The translations under genes were made by a program, and so were the position numbers. DNA of 64,000 nt from Brevibacillus composti. GTDB lineage: Bacteria > Bacillota > Bacilli > Brevibacillales > Brevibacillaceae. This document shows positions 16,914 to 26,473 of the stretch, piece by piece. How positions within the stretch are numbered: position 1 is the first letter of the stretch; each line of letters starts with the position of its first letter. The DNA lies in NCBI RefSeq assembly GCF_016406105.1, contig NZ_CP066308.1, positions 4,190,501 to 4,254,500 on the forward strand, in the 5' to 3' direction. The notes under the pieces are model-generated. The model saw only the letters and a program-made list of their open reading frames with translations. It made no database searches and was not told the origin of the DNA.

Positions 16914-18201
16914 CCTCCATCACTCCCAGACGGTCTCGTATCTTTCCGGATAACTCTTCCGGCAATGCCAACACTTTATCCATCGGAAAATACAGTTTGT
17001 AGTCAAAACGGCGCTTGCCGCTGATCGCCTGCACGATCTCCGATTTCTCCGATAGCTCGGCCAGCTCACCCGACGGCATCAGCAGCATAATCGGGATCCG
17101 CTCTTCGTCCTCGCCGGCACGGTAAAAATCATACGGAAGATCGGAGGTGGTGTCTACTTCCAAATAATAGGCCGGGTCAATGTCCGCCGACTGGAACAGT
17201 TCTTTTAGCTCTGCCAGCAAACGGAAGTCTCTCGGGTTATATTCGACGTATTTATAGAGATTCCTGTCAAGAAAACGGGCGCATAAGTCTTTCAATACGG
17301 CATCCTCTTCCTGGCGCCACAGCTGCATGTAAAAGAGGATCACGGACTCGTCCAGGGACAAGTAATCCGACAGCTCTACCTTTTCCCGCAGGAACGGCAA
17401 CAAAAGCGTCGGCTCCTGATAGAAGGGATAGCCTTGGGCAAACAGCTCCTTGGCCCGCTGAAATATCTTTCTCAGCACGACCTCGGCGCTGCGCGTCACG
17501 GGATGGAAATACACCTGCCAGTACATCTGATAGCGCGACATGATATAGTCCTCCACCGCATGCATCCCGCTGTGCTTGAAGACAATGCCCTCATCGGTCG
17601 GCCGCATGACGCGCAAAATCCGCTCGATTTCAAAATTGCCGTAATTCACCCCGGTGTAGTAGGCATCCCGCAGCAGATAATCCATCCGATCGGCATCGAT
17701 CTGGCTGGAGACCAGGCTGACGATCAGCTTGTTGTCATAGGTTTTGGCGACGACCTCTGCGACCCGCTTGGGGAAATCCTCGCCCATCCGCCGCAAAAGC
17801 CGGTTAATCTGCGTGTCGCCCTCTAGAATCGCCCGCGTCCAGTCCTCGTGATGATAGCGAAACACCTTTTCAAAGGAGTGCGAAAAAGGCCCGTGCCCGA
17901 CGTCGTGCAGCAAGGCCGCACACAGGCAGAGCAGCTTCTCCTCATAGGAAAGCTGGATTCTTCCGTCAAAGGTCTCCAAAATGCGGCGCATGATCTCATA
18001 GACGCCGAGGGAATGGTTGAAGCGGCTGTGTTCTCCGCCGTGAAAGGTAAAAAAACTCGTGCCCAGTTGCCGGATCCGGCGCAACCGCTGAAACTCCGCT
18101 GAATTGATCAAATCCCAGATCAGCTTGTCTCGCACATGCACATAGCTGTGCACCGGGTCTTTAAACACTTTTTCCTCTTCCAAAAGATCGGGCTGCCTCA
18201 T
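16906..18201 (-). CDS. ywfO: HD-domain dNTP phosphohydrolase
   Basis: A 431-residue HD-superfamily protein related to dNTP triphosphohydrolases. The metal site is clear: the first His in FNHSLGVYEIMRR, the His-Asp pair in CAALLHDVGHGPFSHSFE, and a downstream Asp in SQIDADRMDYLLRD. ATG 18201 is chosen over GTG 18210 because GGGAG lies 10 bases before the ATG and almost touches the GTG. It probably removes triphosphate from deoxynucleotides in the cytosol. It forms an operon with ywgA. Confidence 0.87.
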   Translation of the reverse strand: MRQPDLLEEEKVFKDPVHSYVHVRDKLIWDLINSAEFQRLRRIRQLGTSFFTFHGGEHSRFNHSLGVYEIMRRILETFDGRIQLSYEEKLLCLCAALLHDVGHGPFSHSFEKVFRYHHEDWTRAILEGDTQINRLLRRMGEDFPKRVAEVVAKTYDNKLIVSLVSSQIDADRMDYLLRDAYYTGVNYGNFEIERILRVMRPTDEGIVFKHSGMHAVEDYIMSRYQMYWQVYFHPVTRSAEVVLRKIFQRAKELFAQGYPFYQEPTLLLPFLREKVELSDYLSLDESVILFYMQLWRQEEDAVLKDLCARFLDRNLYKYVEYNPRDFRLLAELKELFQSADIDPAYYLEVDTTSDLPYDFYRAGEDEERIPIMLLMPSGELAELSEKSEIVQAISGKRRFDYKLYFPMDKVLALPEELSGKIRDRLGVMEDA

Positions 18202-18435
18202 CCTGGACACTCTCCCTTCCCGTTCCGCAAATTTCCTGTTTATCGGATTATATCATACGGGCAGGGAACAAATATAACGCCTATCAGGCAAAAATCTTGA
18301 ACCCGTTTTAAAAGAAAGCCGGAAAAAATCGACCTCGGAGTCCGCGACAATACGTCTGGACGGCGAAGAGCAGCCGTACCAAAAAGGCAGGCCGCGAGCC
18401 GTTTGCCGCACATGAATCTAGCGATGCTTCCCATG

Positions 18436-18480
18436 AAAAAAAGGGTGCCTCTCCAGCTTTTAGCTTGGTCGAGGCACCCT
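18436..18480 (-). terminator. Intrinsic terminator of the RND efflux operon
   Basis: On the minus strand AGGGTGCCTC pairs with GAGGCACCCT across a 19-base loop and is followed by seven T. It lies about 30 bp past the permease stop codon. Confidence 0.9.
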
Positions 18481-18512
18481 CTCTCTTCCCCTCTTGCTTT
18501 CTCTCTTCTTCG

Positions 18513-21500
18513 CTACATGTCCAGCTCCGCTTCCGGCCCGTACAGGTCAGGCCGCTTCGCCGCCAGTCTCGCCCTGCGCTTCATTTTCCGCTCGGCCAGA
18601 ACGGTGTAGAAGGAAGGGACGACGATCAGCGTCAGCAGCGTCGAGAACAACAGGCCAAAAATAATCGTGACCGCCAGCGGTCGGAACAAGACATCGCCGG
18701 TTATGGCCAGCGGCGTCAAGCCCGCGACGGCTGTGAGCGAGGTGAGCAAAATCGGCCGCAGCCGCGCTTCCCCGGCCTGCACGACGGCCTGCTTCAACTC
18801 CACGCCGGCATGCCGCGCCTCTTCGATGAATTCGATGAAGACAATCCCGTTTCGCACGACGATCCCCGACAGCGAGATCACCCCCATCATCGTCATGAAG
18901 CCGAGCGGCGTCTGCGTCACGAACAGCCCGATCAAGCTGCCCGCAAAAGCGAGATAGACGGTACTGAGCACCAGCACCGGAATGCTGAGGGAATAAAACT
19001 GCATCGCAATCAAAATCAGAATCAGGAAGACGACGATGACTGACAGTTTCCCCATATCGATAAAGATATCCGTCTGCTCCGACGTCTCTCCGCCGATTTC
19101 CCAGCGATAGCCCTCCGGCATCTGCGTGGATTCCAGGATCGGCTTCACCTCGGCCATCACCTCGGTCGCTGTTCGGCCGCGCACATCGCTGTAGATGGTG
19201 ACGGTGCGGGAGAGATTCCGGTGCGGAATTTTTTGCGTGCTAAAGGAAGGCTTTACTTCAGCCAGCTGGGAGACCGGAATCTGTTGACCGAGCGCATTGG
19301 CCACGGTCAATCGCTGGAACAGGACGGTGGGGTCTTCCTCCCCTTTGTTCATAAACAGCTTGATGTCGAGCAGATCCTCGCCCGTGTCAAACTGGCTCAC
19401 CGTGATGCCTTCGCTGGCCAGCCGCAGCGTCTGCGACAGGTCGTTGTACGTCACCAGCTTTTCCTTCATCAGCTCCTGATTCACGACGAATTCCAGCGCA
19501 TAGCGCTCGATTCCGAAATCGTCCTGAACATCATAGGTGCCGTTTACCCTGGCGACGCGGTCCTTGATCTGTTCGGCCAGCGAGCGCAGCGTCGGAATGT
19601 CTTCGCCGTACACGCGGATCACCACTGGCTTGCCGACAGGCGGTCCTGCTTCCAGCTCGACCGGCAAGATGCTCGCTTCCGGATACAGCTGTTTGAATTC
19701 TTCGCGCCAAGGCTCAATCATGTCATCGATCTGGACCTGTGATTTGTCAAAACGGACGACCAGCTGTCCAACCGTGATCCCATCGCCCGCGCTTGTATCC
19801 CCGCTGAACATCTTGGGAGCGCTGCCCCCCGCATACGCGGCCACTTCCGTTATGCCCGGCTGCTTCATAATCCAGTCGGAAACGCCGCGAACGACACGGT
19901 CTGTCTCTTCGATGCTGCTGCCGACCGGCACGCGCACATTTACCAGGAACTGCGGCCTGTCGTCGTTGGGGAACAGCTGGATCGGGGTAAACGGAATCAG
20001 GCCATAGGCGCTGGTCCCGATCAGAACGCCCACCATGCCGGCCATGAGCGGCCGCTTTAAGATGCGCGGCATCAATTTTCCCGCATACCAGGCGTTCAGC
20101 TGATGCAGCTGTTTTCCGAGGAGACCCGGCGGTTTGCGGTACCCCTCTACCCCGCCCTTCCGGCGCAGCTCATACCACTGGCGGAAAATCGGAATAATCG
20201 TCAGGGACATGATCATCGACGCCAGCATCGTCAAGGATATGATGACCGGCACCGGACGGATAAACTGCCCCACGTTGCCTTTGAGAAACATCAGCGGGCC
20301 AAAGGAGGCGATCGTCGCGAGCGTCGCCGTCGTGATGGAGATCGAGACCTCTTTTGCCCCCATCACCGCCGCCCGCATCGGCCTCTCGCCCAGCGTGGAC
20401 AAGCGGCGTTCGATATTGTCGTTGACCACTACCGCGTCATCCACCAGAATCCCCAGAACAATGATCAAAGAGACAATCGAAATCATATTGAGCGTGATTC
20501 CCATGGAGGGCAGAAACAGCAGCCCGACGGCCAGGGAGATCGGAATCGCCAGCGCGACGACAAACGAAGTGATCAAATTCAGCCCCAGCATGCAGACCAA
20601 GAGCACCGCACTGACGGCGACCAGCATCTCCCGCGACAGGTCGCCGAACAATTCGTTGACCCGTTCGTTTTGCGAGTAGATGGAGTGCTTCTCGGCCCAA
20701 GCGGGCAAGGACTTCTCCAGGACGGCCATCTTCTCCTCGACGCGTTTTTGGAGAGAGGGAACATCGCTGCCCGTCTCCGCATTGATGCTGATCGACACCG
20801 AAGGCTTGCCGTTGAAATAAGAGTAGGATTCGACCGACTCGGTCGCAAGCTCGACGCTGCCGACATCTTTCAGGTAGATCGGGTACCCCTCCCTCGTCCG
20901 GGAGACGATAATGTCGGCCAATGCGTCCACATTCTGATTTTCCGCAATCTTCAGCTGGTACGTGCGGCTGTCGGAGGTGAGATCGCCGAGCGGGATTCGT
21001 TCGTTTTCCTGCTTGACTGCCATCAACACCTGACCCCAGGTGAGGCCGAACTGCGTCAGTCTCTGGGTATCCACCTGAATGTGAATTTCCTCATCGGGGA
21101 GACCCTCGATGGTAACATCGGCTACATTGGGGATCGTCCGCAGCTGCTCCTTCCATGATTTCAGCATGGAACGCAGGCTGTACAGCTCTTCCCGCGTATC
21201 GGCGGTAATCGCCAGCGTCTGCACAAATGTCCGGTTCAAATCGTCGTTGATAATCGGCTGTCTGGCATCCTCGGGCAAATCCGCTTCGGCATCCTTTACT
21301 TTCTTGCGCAGTTCATCCCATTTTTGCTTGGGGTCCACATCGCTTTTGGCTTCCACGATGATGCTGGATACTCCGAGGCTGGAGACCGATGAGATATAGT
21401 TGAGCCCTTGCAGCTCATTGATTTTTTCCTCCAGCTTTTTCGTGACCGTCTGCTCCACTTTTTCCGGCGAGGCGCCTGGGTAGATCGTCGTCACCATCGC

Positions 21501-21626
21501 CAAATTGACGATGACGTCCGGCTGTTCCTGCCGTGGCAGCTGAAAAAAGCTGAGGAAGCCCACCAGGATGACCATTACAAAAAACAGCAGCGTGATTTTT
21601 CGCTTGCGAATGATGTACTCAATCAC
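18513..21626 (-). CDS. RND-family efflux permease (AcrB/SwrC-like)
   Basis: A 1037-residue proton-driven exporter with the RND plan of twelve helices and two large extracytoplasmic loops. The N-terminus reads MIEYIIRKRKITLLFFVMV; the helix-4 proton-relay pair of aspartates is visible in GILVDDAVVVNDNIERR. Full length for the family. GTG start behind GGGAGGAC, overlapping the adaptor stop by 4 bp. In Gram-positives such pumps export lipopeptides, surfactants or drugs without an outer-membrane channel (SwrC/YerP is the best-known case). The actual substrate is unknown. Confidence 0.92.
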   Translation of the reverse strand: MIEYIIRKRKITLLFFVMVILVGFLSFFQLPRQEQPDVIVNLAMVTTIYPGASPEKVEQTVTKKLEEKINELQGLNYISSVSSLGVSSIIVEAKSDVDPKQKWDELRKKVKDAEADLPEDARQPIINDDLNRTFVQTLAITADTREELYSLRSMLKSWKEQLRTIPNVADVTIEGLPDEEIHIQVDTQRLTQFGLTWGQVLMAVKQENERIPLGDLTSDSRTYQLKIAENQNVDALADIIVSRTREGYPIYLKDVGSVELATESVESYSYFNGKPSVSISINAETGSDVPSLQKRVEEKMAVLEKSLPAWAEKHSIYSQNERVNELFGDLSREMLVAVSAVLLVCMLGLNLITSFVVALAIPISLAVGLLFLPSMGITLNMISIVSLIIVLGILVDDAVVVNDNIERRLSTLGERPMRAAVMGAKEVSISITTATLATIASFGPLMFLKGNVGQFIRPVPVIISLTMLASMIMSLTIIPIFRQWYELRRKGGVEGYRKPPGLLGKQLHQLNAWYAGKLMPRILKRPLMAGMVGVLIGTSAYGLIPFTPIQLFPNDDRPQFLVNVRVPVGSSIEETDRVVRGVSDWIMKQPGITEVAAYAGGSAPKMFSGDTSAGDGITVGQLVVRFDKSQVQIDDMIEPWREEFKQLYPEASILPVELEAGPPVGKPVVIRVYGEDIPTLRSLAEQIKDRVARVNGTYDVQDDFGIERYALEFVVNQELMKEKLVTYNDLSQTLRLASEGITVSQFDTGEDLLDIKLFMNKGEEDPTVLFQRLTVANALGQQIPVSQLAEVKPSFSTQKIPHRNLSRTVTIYSDVRGRTATEVMAEVKPILESTQMPEGYRWEIGGETSEQTDIFIDMGKLSVIVVFLILILIAMQFYSLSIPVLVLSTVYLAFAGSLIGLFVTQTPLGFMTMMGVISLSGIVVRNGIVFIEFIEEARHAGVELKQAVVQAGEARLRPILLTSLTAVAGLTPLAITGDVLFRPLAVTIIFGLLFSTLLTLIVVPSFYTVLAERKMKRRARLAAKRPDLYGPEAELDM

Positions 21627-22873
21627 TGTGGTTGTCCTCCCGCTGCTTCGATCGGGTCACCGTCAAACAGCCGGTCGACACCCTTGACCACGAGCTGGTC
21701 CCCTTCTTTTAATCCGCTAGTGATCTCCAGTCGGTTGTTGTTGATTTCGCCGATCGTCACCGCGGTTTTCACCGCTTTTCCGCCCTGGTTTACAAAGACA
21801 TGGGCTTCGCCCTGCCCGCGGCTGATCACGGCTTCCACCGGTATGTACAAACCCGTTTTTCCTTCGACGGTTTTGATCGCTTTGACGACTTGCCCGGCGA
21901 ACCAATCTTTCCGCTCATTGGCTACCTGTACTTCGACTCCGATGGTTCCGGTGCCCTGGTTGGCAGCCGGATAGATTTTGACGACCTTGGCGTCCCGTTT
22001 CTGTCCGTAGAGATCCAGCGTAATCGTCTCGCCCTCGCGCCAGGCAAAAATCTCGCGGTCCGGCACGGGCAGTACCACCTTGAGCGTACGGATGTCGCCC
22101 ACGCGGTAGACCGGACTGCCTATGCCCACCAGAGAGCCCTCCGTCGTCAGCTTGGCGATGATCGTGCCGTCGATCGGAGCGCGAAGTTGTGTCTTTGCCA
22201 GCGAGCTCGCCGCTATTTCCTGGGTGACCACGGCCTGTTTGTAGCTGGCCTGCGTCAGTTCCTTGTCTTCTGCCCGTGCTCCCTGTGTCACGAGGGAAAA
22301 GGCTTGCTGCGCGTTTTGCAAATCCTTCTCCGCGACAGTCAGGTAGTTTTGCGCGTTTTCGTATTCGCTCTGGGAAATGGCTTTTTCCTGATAGAGCCGT
22401 TCAATCCGTTTGAAATCATCCTGCGCCTTGTTATAGGCGACGGTCGCCTTTTCTACGAGCAGGCGTGCTTGCGTGATCTCTTGCTCCCGCGCTCCGTTGT
22501 TTACTTTGGCCAATGTGGCCCCGGTCTGCTGCACCGTAGCGCTGGCGGCAGCTACCTGGAGAGAATAATCGCTGCCGTCCAGACGGGCCAGTACATCCCC
22601 GGCTTTAACGGTATCCCCCTCATTTTTGGTCAGCTCCGTAATCCGGCCGGCGACCTCAAAGGACACCAGTGCTTCCTCCAAAGGCGCAAGCGTCCCGGAA
22701 AGCTCGGTCACCTTTACCGCCTGCTCCTGCTTCACCGTGGCCAGCACGACCTTTTTCACTTCGCTCCCTGTTTCGGCGGCCGGCTCCTGATTGCTGCACG
22801 CCGCCGTTGTCAATAAACCTATGATGATGAGAGAATACAGCCATTTTCCGTTCATGCTCTTGCATCGCTCCAT
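21623..22873 (-). CDS. RND efflux adaptor lipoprotein (HlyD/MFP family)
   Basis: A 416-residue lipoprotein with a short basic N-terminus, a hydrophobic segment and a lipobox ending TTAAC. The lipoyl-like half-domain (FEVAGRITELTKNEGDTV) is followed by a long coiled-coil hairpin (about 105-215), the second lipoyl half (LRAPIDGTIIAKL) and beta-barrel domains. It would sit on the outer face of the membrane and couple to the permease, whose gene it overlaps by 4 bp. ATG 22873 follows AGGGAG. Confidence 0.9.
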   Translation of the reverse strand: MERCKSMNGKWLYSLIIIGLLTTAACSNQEPAAETGSEVKKVVLATVKQEQAVKVTELSGTLAPLEEALVSFEVAGRITELTKNEGDTVKAGDVLARLDGSDYSLQVAAASATVQQTGATLAKVNNGAREQEITQARLLVEKATVAYNKAQDDFKRIERLYQEKAISQSEYENAQNYLTVAEKDLQNAQQAFSLVTQGARAEDKELTQASYKQAVVTQEIAASSLAKTQLRAPIDGTIIAKLTTEGSLVGIGSPVYRVGDIRTLKVVLPVPDREIFAWREGETITLDLYGQKRDAKVVKIYPAANQGTGTIGVEVQVANERKDWFAGQVVKAIKTVEGKTGLYIPVEAVISRGQGEAHVFVNQGGKAVKTAVTIGEINNNRLEITSGLKEGDQLVVKGVDRLFDGDPIEAAGGQPQ

Positions 22874-22939
22874 TTTCTTTTCTCCCTGGCTTCTGACCTA
22901 TTTTCTGTTATTACATACGGATGGGAATCCGCCGCAATT

Positions 22940-23560
22940 TCAGCGGCCGCCGATCCCCCGAAGAAGAATCTCGGCGGTGCTTTCAAACAACTTGGGCTCG
23001 TCGATCTCGCAGTCCACTTTGACCCAATGCTTCGCCATGAATGTATGAAAAAACGTGGCGACAAACATATTGGCCGCCGCACAAAAATCTCCCTCGGGCA
23101 GCTGCCCTTCTTCCTGCAGTTCCCGCAGTTTCTGCTCCAGCATGTCGACAGCGAGATGCGGCATGCGGCTGAGCAGATTGAACACCTCGGGATGATTGGC
23201 AGCTTCGATCAGACAGATGATCAAGACTTCCTTGCGTTCGACCAGTGCGTAGTAATAGGTTTGCGCGTAGTGGACCAGCAGCGATTTGACGTCGCCCCAC
23301 TCCGTCCGCAGCGCCTGATCGAGCGCAGGGCGAATCTCCGTCATCTCCTCCAGCAGTTCCACCAGAATGCGCTCCTTGTTTTTAAAGTGGCGGAAGATCG
23401 TCACTTCATTGACGCCCGCCAGCTCCGATATTTTCCTCGTCGTCGCCCCTTTGTATCCTTTTTGGGCCATCAGTTGCCGTGCGGCCGCCAAAATACGCTC
23501 GCGAGTCTCCTGTTCTTCGGCTTTTCCCCCCTGATGGATGCGGTGATTGGATTGATCCAT
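22940..23560 (-). CDS. TetR family repressor of the RND operon
   Basis: A DNA-binding regulator of about 206 residues. The helix-turn-helix is ATTRKISELAGVNEVTIFRHF, preceded by the usual RERILAAARQLMAQKGY helix; the rest is a ligand-binding helical bundle. ATG 23560 is preferred over the upstream ATG because GGAGGG lies 10 bases before it. It is the first gene of the operon, 66 bp before the adaptor. Two palindromes sharing TACTTGC flank its promoter, so it probably represses itself and the pump until an exported compound binds. Confidence 0.9.
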   Translation of the reverse strand: MDQSNHRIHQGGKAEEQETRERILAAARQLMAQKGYKGATTRKISELAGVNEVTIFRHFKNKERILVELLEEMTEIRPALDQALRTEWGDVKSLLVHYAQTYYYALVERKEVLIICLIEAANHPEVFNLLSRMPHLAVDMLEQKLRELQEEGQLPEGDFCAAANMFVATFFHTFMAKHWVKVDCEIDEPKLFESTAEILLRGIGGR

Positions 23561-23583
23561 TCGTTCCTTTCCCTCCATACCAT

Positions 23584-23661
23584 GCAAGTACTTGCTGTCA
23601 TATTGTCGTTTCAGCTTTTGCCATTATAAACCATCGGTTTGATGCATGTAAATACTTGCAT
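23584..23661 (-). promoter_or_regulatory. Promoter and two TetR-type operators of the efflux operon
   Basis: On the minus strand TTTACA (23652-23647) and TATAAT (23628-23623) are spaced 18 bp. A perfect palindrome GCAAGTACTTGC (23584-23595) lies downstream of the -10. A second site, ATGCATGTAAATACTTGCAT (23642-23661), nearly palindromic and sharing TACTTGCA, covers the -35. Confidence 0.72.
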
Positions 23662-23790
23662 ACATCGCATAAGACGAAGAATGGGTAGATTCCATTAAAA
23701 AACTGCCGATCAACTCATCGACAGTCAGTCATCCTGCAGGCCATCTGCGGAATATGGAATTGGGGCGAGCTCCATCTCAGCCGGTTTCGC

Positions 23791-24774
23791 TCAAATCGGC
23801 GGAGAGTCAAACAGGCGGGCGGTAAGTGATGCCAGGTCATCCGGCAAAGGTGCCTCGCAGGATATCTCCGCTCCGGTCAGCGGATGGGCAAAGGAAAGCC
23901 GTCTGGCGTGCAGAGCCTGCCGCCTCAACAGGTCTCGCCTGCCTCCGTACATCGCATCCCCTGCCAGCGGATGACCGATATGCTGAAAATGGACCCGAAT
24001 CTGATGCGTCCGCCCCGTCTCCAGCCAGACCCGGACGAGAGTGGCCTCCGCGGCCGCGGCGACCACCTCATAATGGGTGATCGCTTCCTCACCGCGATCT
24101 GTCACGCGGCGGCGCACCTTATGGCGATGGTCCCGACCGATGGGCGCATGGATCGTTCCCCGCTCATGAGCCATACGTCCGCAAGCAACCGCCAAATACT
24201 CCCGGCGCAAGCTGCCCTCGCGCAGCACGCGGTCTGCCAACTGATGCCCATAGCCGGTCTTCGCCACCAGAATCGCTCCCGAGGTCTCTTTGTCCAACCG
24301 GTGCACAGGGTGGACGCCCTCCGGCTCCCCCCGCTCCCGCATGCGGGCGGCAATGGCATCCACCAGCGTTCCACTCTGGTCCGGGCCGACCGGATGGACC
24401 ATCAAGCCGGCTGGCTTGTTTACGATGAGCAAGTGCTCATCTTCGTATAAGATGTCCAGGGGGAGCCTCTCCCTGGGTTCATCGGCAAAGACTCGCCCCT
24501 CCCGCTCGGCCCCTCCTGCCTTGCCGCCGACGGCAGCCGACGATGGTTGATCCGTGATGCGGATGGCTACCCGATCTCCCGCCTTGACCTGCCTCTGCAG
24601 AAAAGGGGCCTTGCGGTTCAAGAGAATTCCCTTGCTCCGGGTCAGTCTTTGCAGCATCCTGCCGGAGACCTGAAGCCTCTCGCGGACAACCCGCTCAACC
24701 GTCAGTCCCGCATCTTCTCCTGTCACCTCGTACTCCATCCAGCCTTTTTTGCTCACGGTCATCCTCCTGCTCAT
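23791..24774 (-). CDS. RluA family RNA pseudouridine synthase
   Basis: A 327-residue enzyme that isomerises uridine to pseudouridine in rRNA or tRNA. An S4-like N-terminal segment (VERVVRERLQVSGRMLQRLTRSKGILLNRK) precedes the catalytic domain with HRLDKETSGAILVAK, whose Asp is the catalytic residue, and the family motif GRTHQIRVHFQHIGHPLAGD. I place the start at ATG 24774 behind AGGGGG; a GTG at 24756 with GGAGG six bases upstream is an alternative. Which uridine it modifies cannot be told. Cytosolic. Confidence 0.9.
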   Translation of the reverse strand: MSRRMTVSKKGWMEYEVTGEDAGLTVERVVRERLQVSGRMLQRLTRSKGILLNRKAPFLQRQVKAGDRVAIRITDQPSSAAVGGKAGGAEREGRVFADEPRERLPLDILYEDEHLLIVNKPAGLMVHPVGPDQSGTLVDAIAARMRERGEPEGVHPVHRLDKETSGAILVAKTGYGHQLADRVLREGSLRREYLAVACGRMAHERGTIHAPIGRDHRHKVRRRVTDRGEEAITHYEVVAAAAEATLVRVWLETGRTHQIRVHFQHIGHPLAGDAMYGGRRDLLRRQALHARRLSFAHPLTGAEISCEAPLPDDLASLTARLFDSPPI

Positions 24775-24840
24775 TCGCTTGTTTCCCCCTATTGTAGCGA
24801 AAAAGGGCAAGCGCACGCCAGCAGGCCGCGATCCGTCCGA

Positions 24841-25011
24841 TCAGAGGCGAAGCAAGACGTCATGCAACCCCTGGTCCAACTCCTCTGTCTTCTTCACCTG
24901 TCCCATCTCCAGCCATTGCGTCACATAGCCTTCTTCCGCGTGATACTCCCTGCCCAAGAGGTTTCCTCCAAAAAACATGTGCAAATGATCTTTCCATTTT
25001 AAGCGGATCAT
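24841..25011 (-). CDS. Small protein of 56 residues, unknown
   Basis: A short frame with ATG 25011 and GAGGTG five bases upstream, ending in TGA at 24843-24841. The product begins MIRLKWKDHLHMFFGG and ends DQGLHDVLLRL, is charged and has no membrane segment. It lies 66 bp upstream of the pseudouridine synthase on the same strand and could be cotranscribed with it. I do not recognise it; support is the ribosome site and the protein-like composition. Confidence 0.5.
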   Translation of the reverse strand: MIRLKWKDHLHMFFGGNLLGREYHAEEGYVTQWLEMGQVKKTEELDQGLHDVLLRL

Positions 25012-25144
25012 GGTAACACCTCATTTTTAAACATAAATGTATAATAAATATAATATAGAGGTGCCATTTTGTAAACATATTTGTTTTAAAAGTTCTAAAA
25101 ATTTTCGCGAAAGCCCATCGGGTCTGGATTGAGCTGCGCGCACG

Positions 25145-25187
25145 AAAAAACAGAAGAAGCCCGGAGCTTGGCAGCTCCGGGCTTTTT
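25145..25187 (-). terminator. Intrinsic terminator after the M29 aminopeptidase
   Basis: GCCCGGAGC (25159-25167) pairs with GCTCCGGGC (25174-25182). T-rich sequence follows on both strands, but only the minus-strand gene at 25247 reads into it. Confidence 0.8.
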
Positions 25188-25246
25188 GATGCGAGGTCTG
25201 GAAGATATCCGCCTCCATCAGTTTTCCAACGGTATTCAACTCGGCC

Positions 25247-26359
25247 TTATCCCTTCAGATTTTCCGGGTTCAGTCCGGCAAGCTCCGGCAGGACAAACAA
25301 GCCGTCTTTGCGAATCAGCACATCATCAAACCAGATTTCCCCGCCGCCGTACTCCGGGCGCTGGATGTTGACCATGTCCCAATGCACCTGGCTGCGGTTC
25401 CCGTTGTCCGCATTCTCATAAGCGCGGCCAGGCGTAAAGTGGAAGCTGCCCGCGATTTTTTCGTCAAACAAAATATCGTTCATGGGGTGCAGGATGTACG
25501 GGTTGACGCCGATCGCAAATTCCCCGATATAACGGGCACCCTCATCGGTGTCGAGAATCTCGTTCAGCCGCTCGGTATTGTTGGCGGTGGCCTCCACAAT
25601 CTTTCCGTTCTCAAATCTCAGCTTGACGTTTTCAAAGCGTGTCCCCAAATAGGAAGTGGCTGCATTAAACGAAATGGTGCCCGTCACCGAGTCGATGACC
25701 GGCGCCGTATAGATCTCGCCGTCGGGAATATTGGCTTCGCCCGCACAGATGATGCTGGGGATTCCCTTGATCGAGAACTGCAGATCGGTACCCGGCCCTG
25801 TCAGTCTTACCTTGTCCGTCTTGTCCATCAATTCTTTCAGCGGCTGGAAGGCTTCCTGCATTTTGCGGTAATCCAGGGAACAGACATCGAAGTAAAAGTC
25901 CTCGAACGCCTCGGTCGACATATTGGCGCTCTGGGCCATGGACGCGGTCGGATAGTTGAGGAGCGTCCAGCGAATTTCGGATACGATGTAGTCGTTCAGC
26001 GGCTGCATCACCTTTTGATGGGCGCGGCGCCGCTCCACCGGTACGTCCGATGACTCGCTGTCATTGATTGGACCATTGATAACGATATAAGTTTGGATAT
26101 CTTTAAACATCGGCTCTTCCCATTTTCGCATGTAGGCGGCGCGTTCCTCGCTGGCCCCCATCAACAGCTCACGCTGGACAGCCGGGTCAATCAGGCGGAC
26201 AAACGGATAGGCGCCCTTGGCGTATGCCTGCTTCACCAACTCCTTGGCTAACGTGTGTCCTTCGCCGCGGACTTCCACCAACAAGCACTCTTTCTCCTGC
26301 AAACGCACCGAGTGGTTCAGCAGATTTTCCGCCAGCTTTACAATGCGTGGATCCAACAT
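25247..26359 (-). CDS. M29 family metallo-aminopeptidase
   Basis: A 370-residue cytosolic aminopeptidase (AmpS/PepS/aminopeptidase T family). The C-terminal half holds the metal ligands of the family: a Glu in GEFAIGVNPYI, the HPMNDILFDEKIAGSFH segment, and the His and Asp of QVHWDMV. The N-terminal half (MLDPRIVKLAENLLNHSV) matches the family's dimerisation domain. It starts at ATG 26359 behind AGGAGGAG. It trims N-terminal residues from peptides. Single gene with its own terminator. Confidence 0.92.
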   Translation of the reverse strand: MLDPRIVKLAENLLNHSVRLQEKECLLVEVRGEGHTLAKELVKQAYAKGAYPFVRLIDPAVQRELLMGASEERAAYMRKWEEPMFKDIQTYIVINGPINDSESSDVPVERRRAHQKVMQPLNDYIVSEIRWTLLNYPTASMAQSANMSTEAFEDFYFDVCSLDYRKMQEAFQPLKELMDKTDKVRLTGPGTDLQFSIKGIPSIICAGEANIPDGEIYTAPVIDSVTGTISFNAATSYLGTRFENVKLRFENGKIVEATANNTERLNEILDTDEGARYIGEFAIGVNPYILHPMNDILFDEKIAGSFHFTPGRAYENADNGNRSQVHWDMVNIQRPEYGGGEIWFDDVLIRKDGLFVLPELAGLNPENLKG

Positions 26360-26473
26360 TCGATCTCCTCCTGGGCATCGTCTTTAATAAAATTAATTTT
26401 ACCGAAGATGCAGAACTTTTTCAATTACGGAACGGATCTTTTTTCCTGCCGTTTCCAGATCGGTCGTATCGAT

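Noticed and set aside
20103-21158. 351-codon plus-strand frame
   Set aside because: Antisense to the RND permease; composition dominated by Arg, His, Gln and Asp, no family motif.
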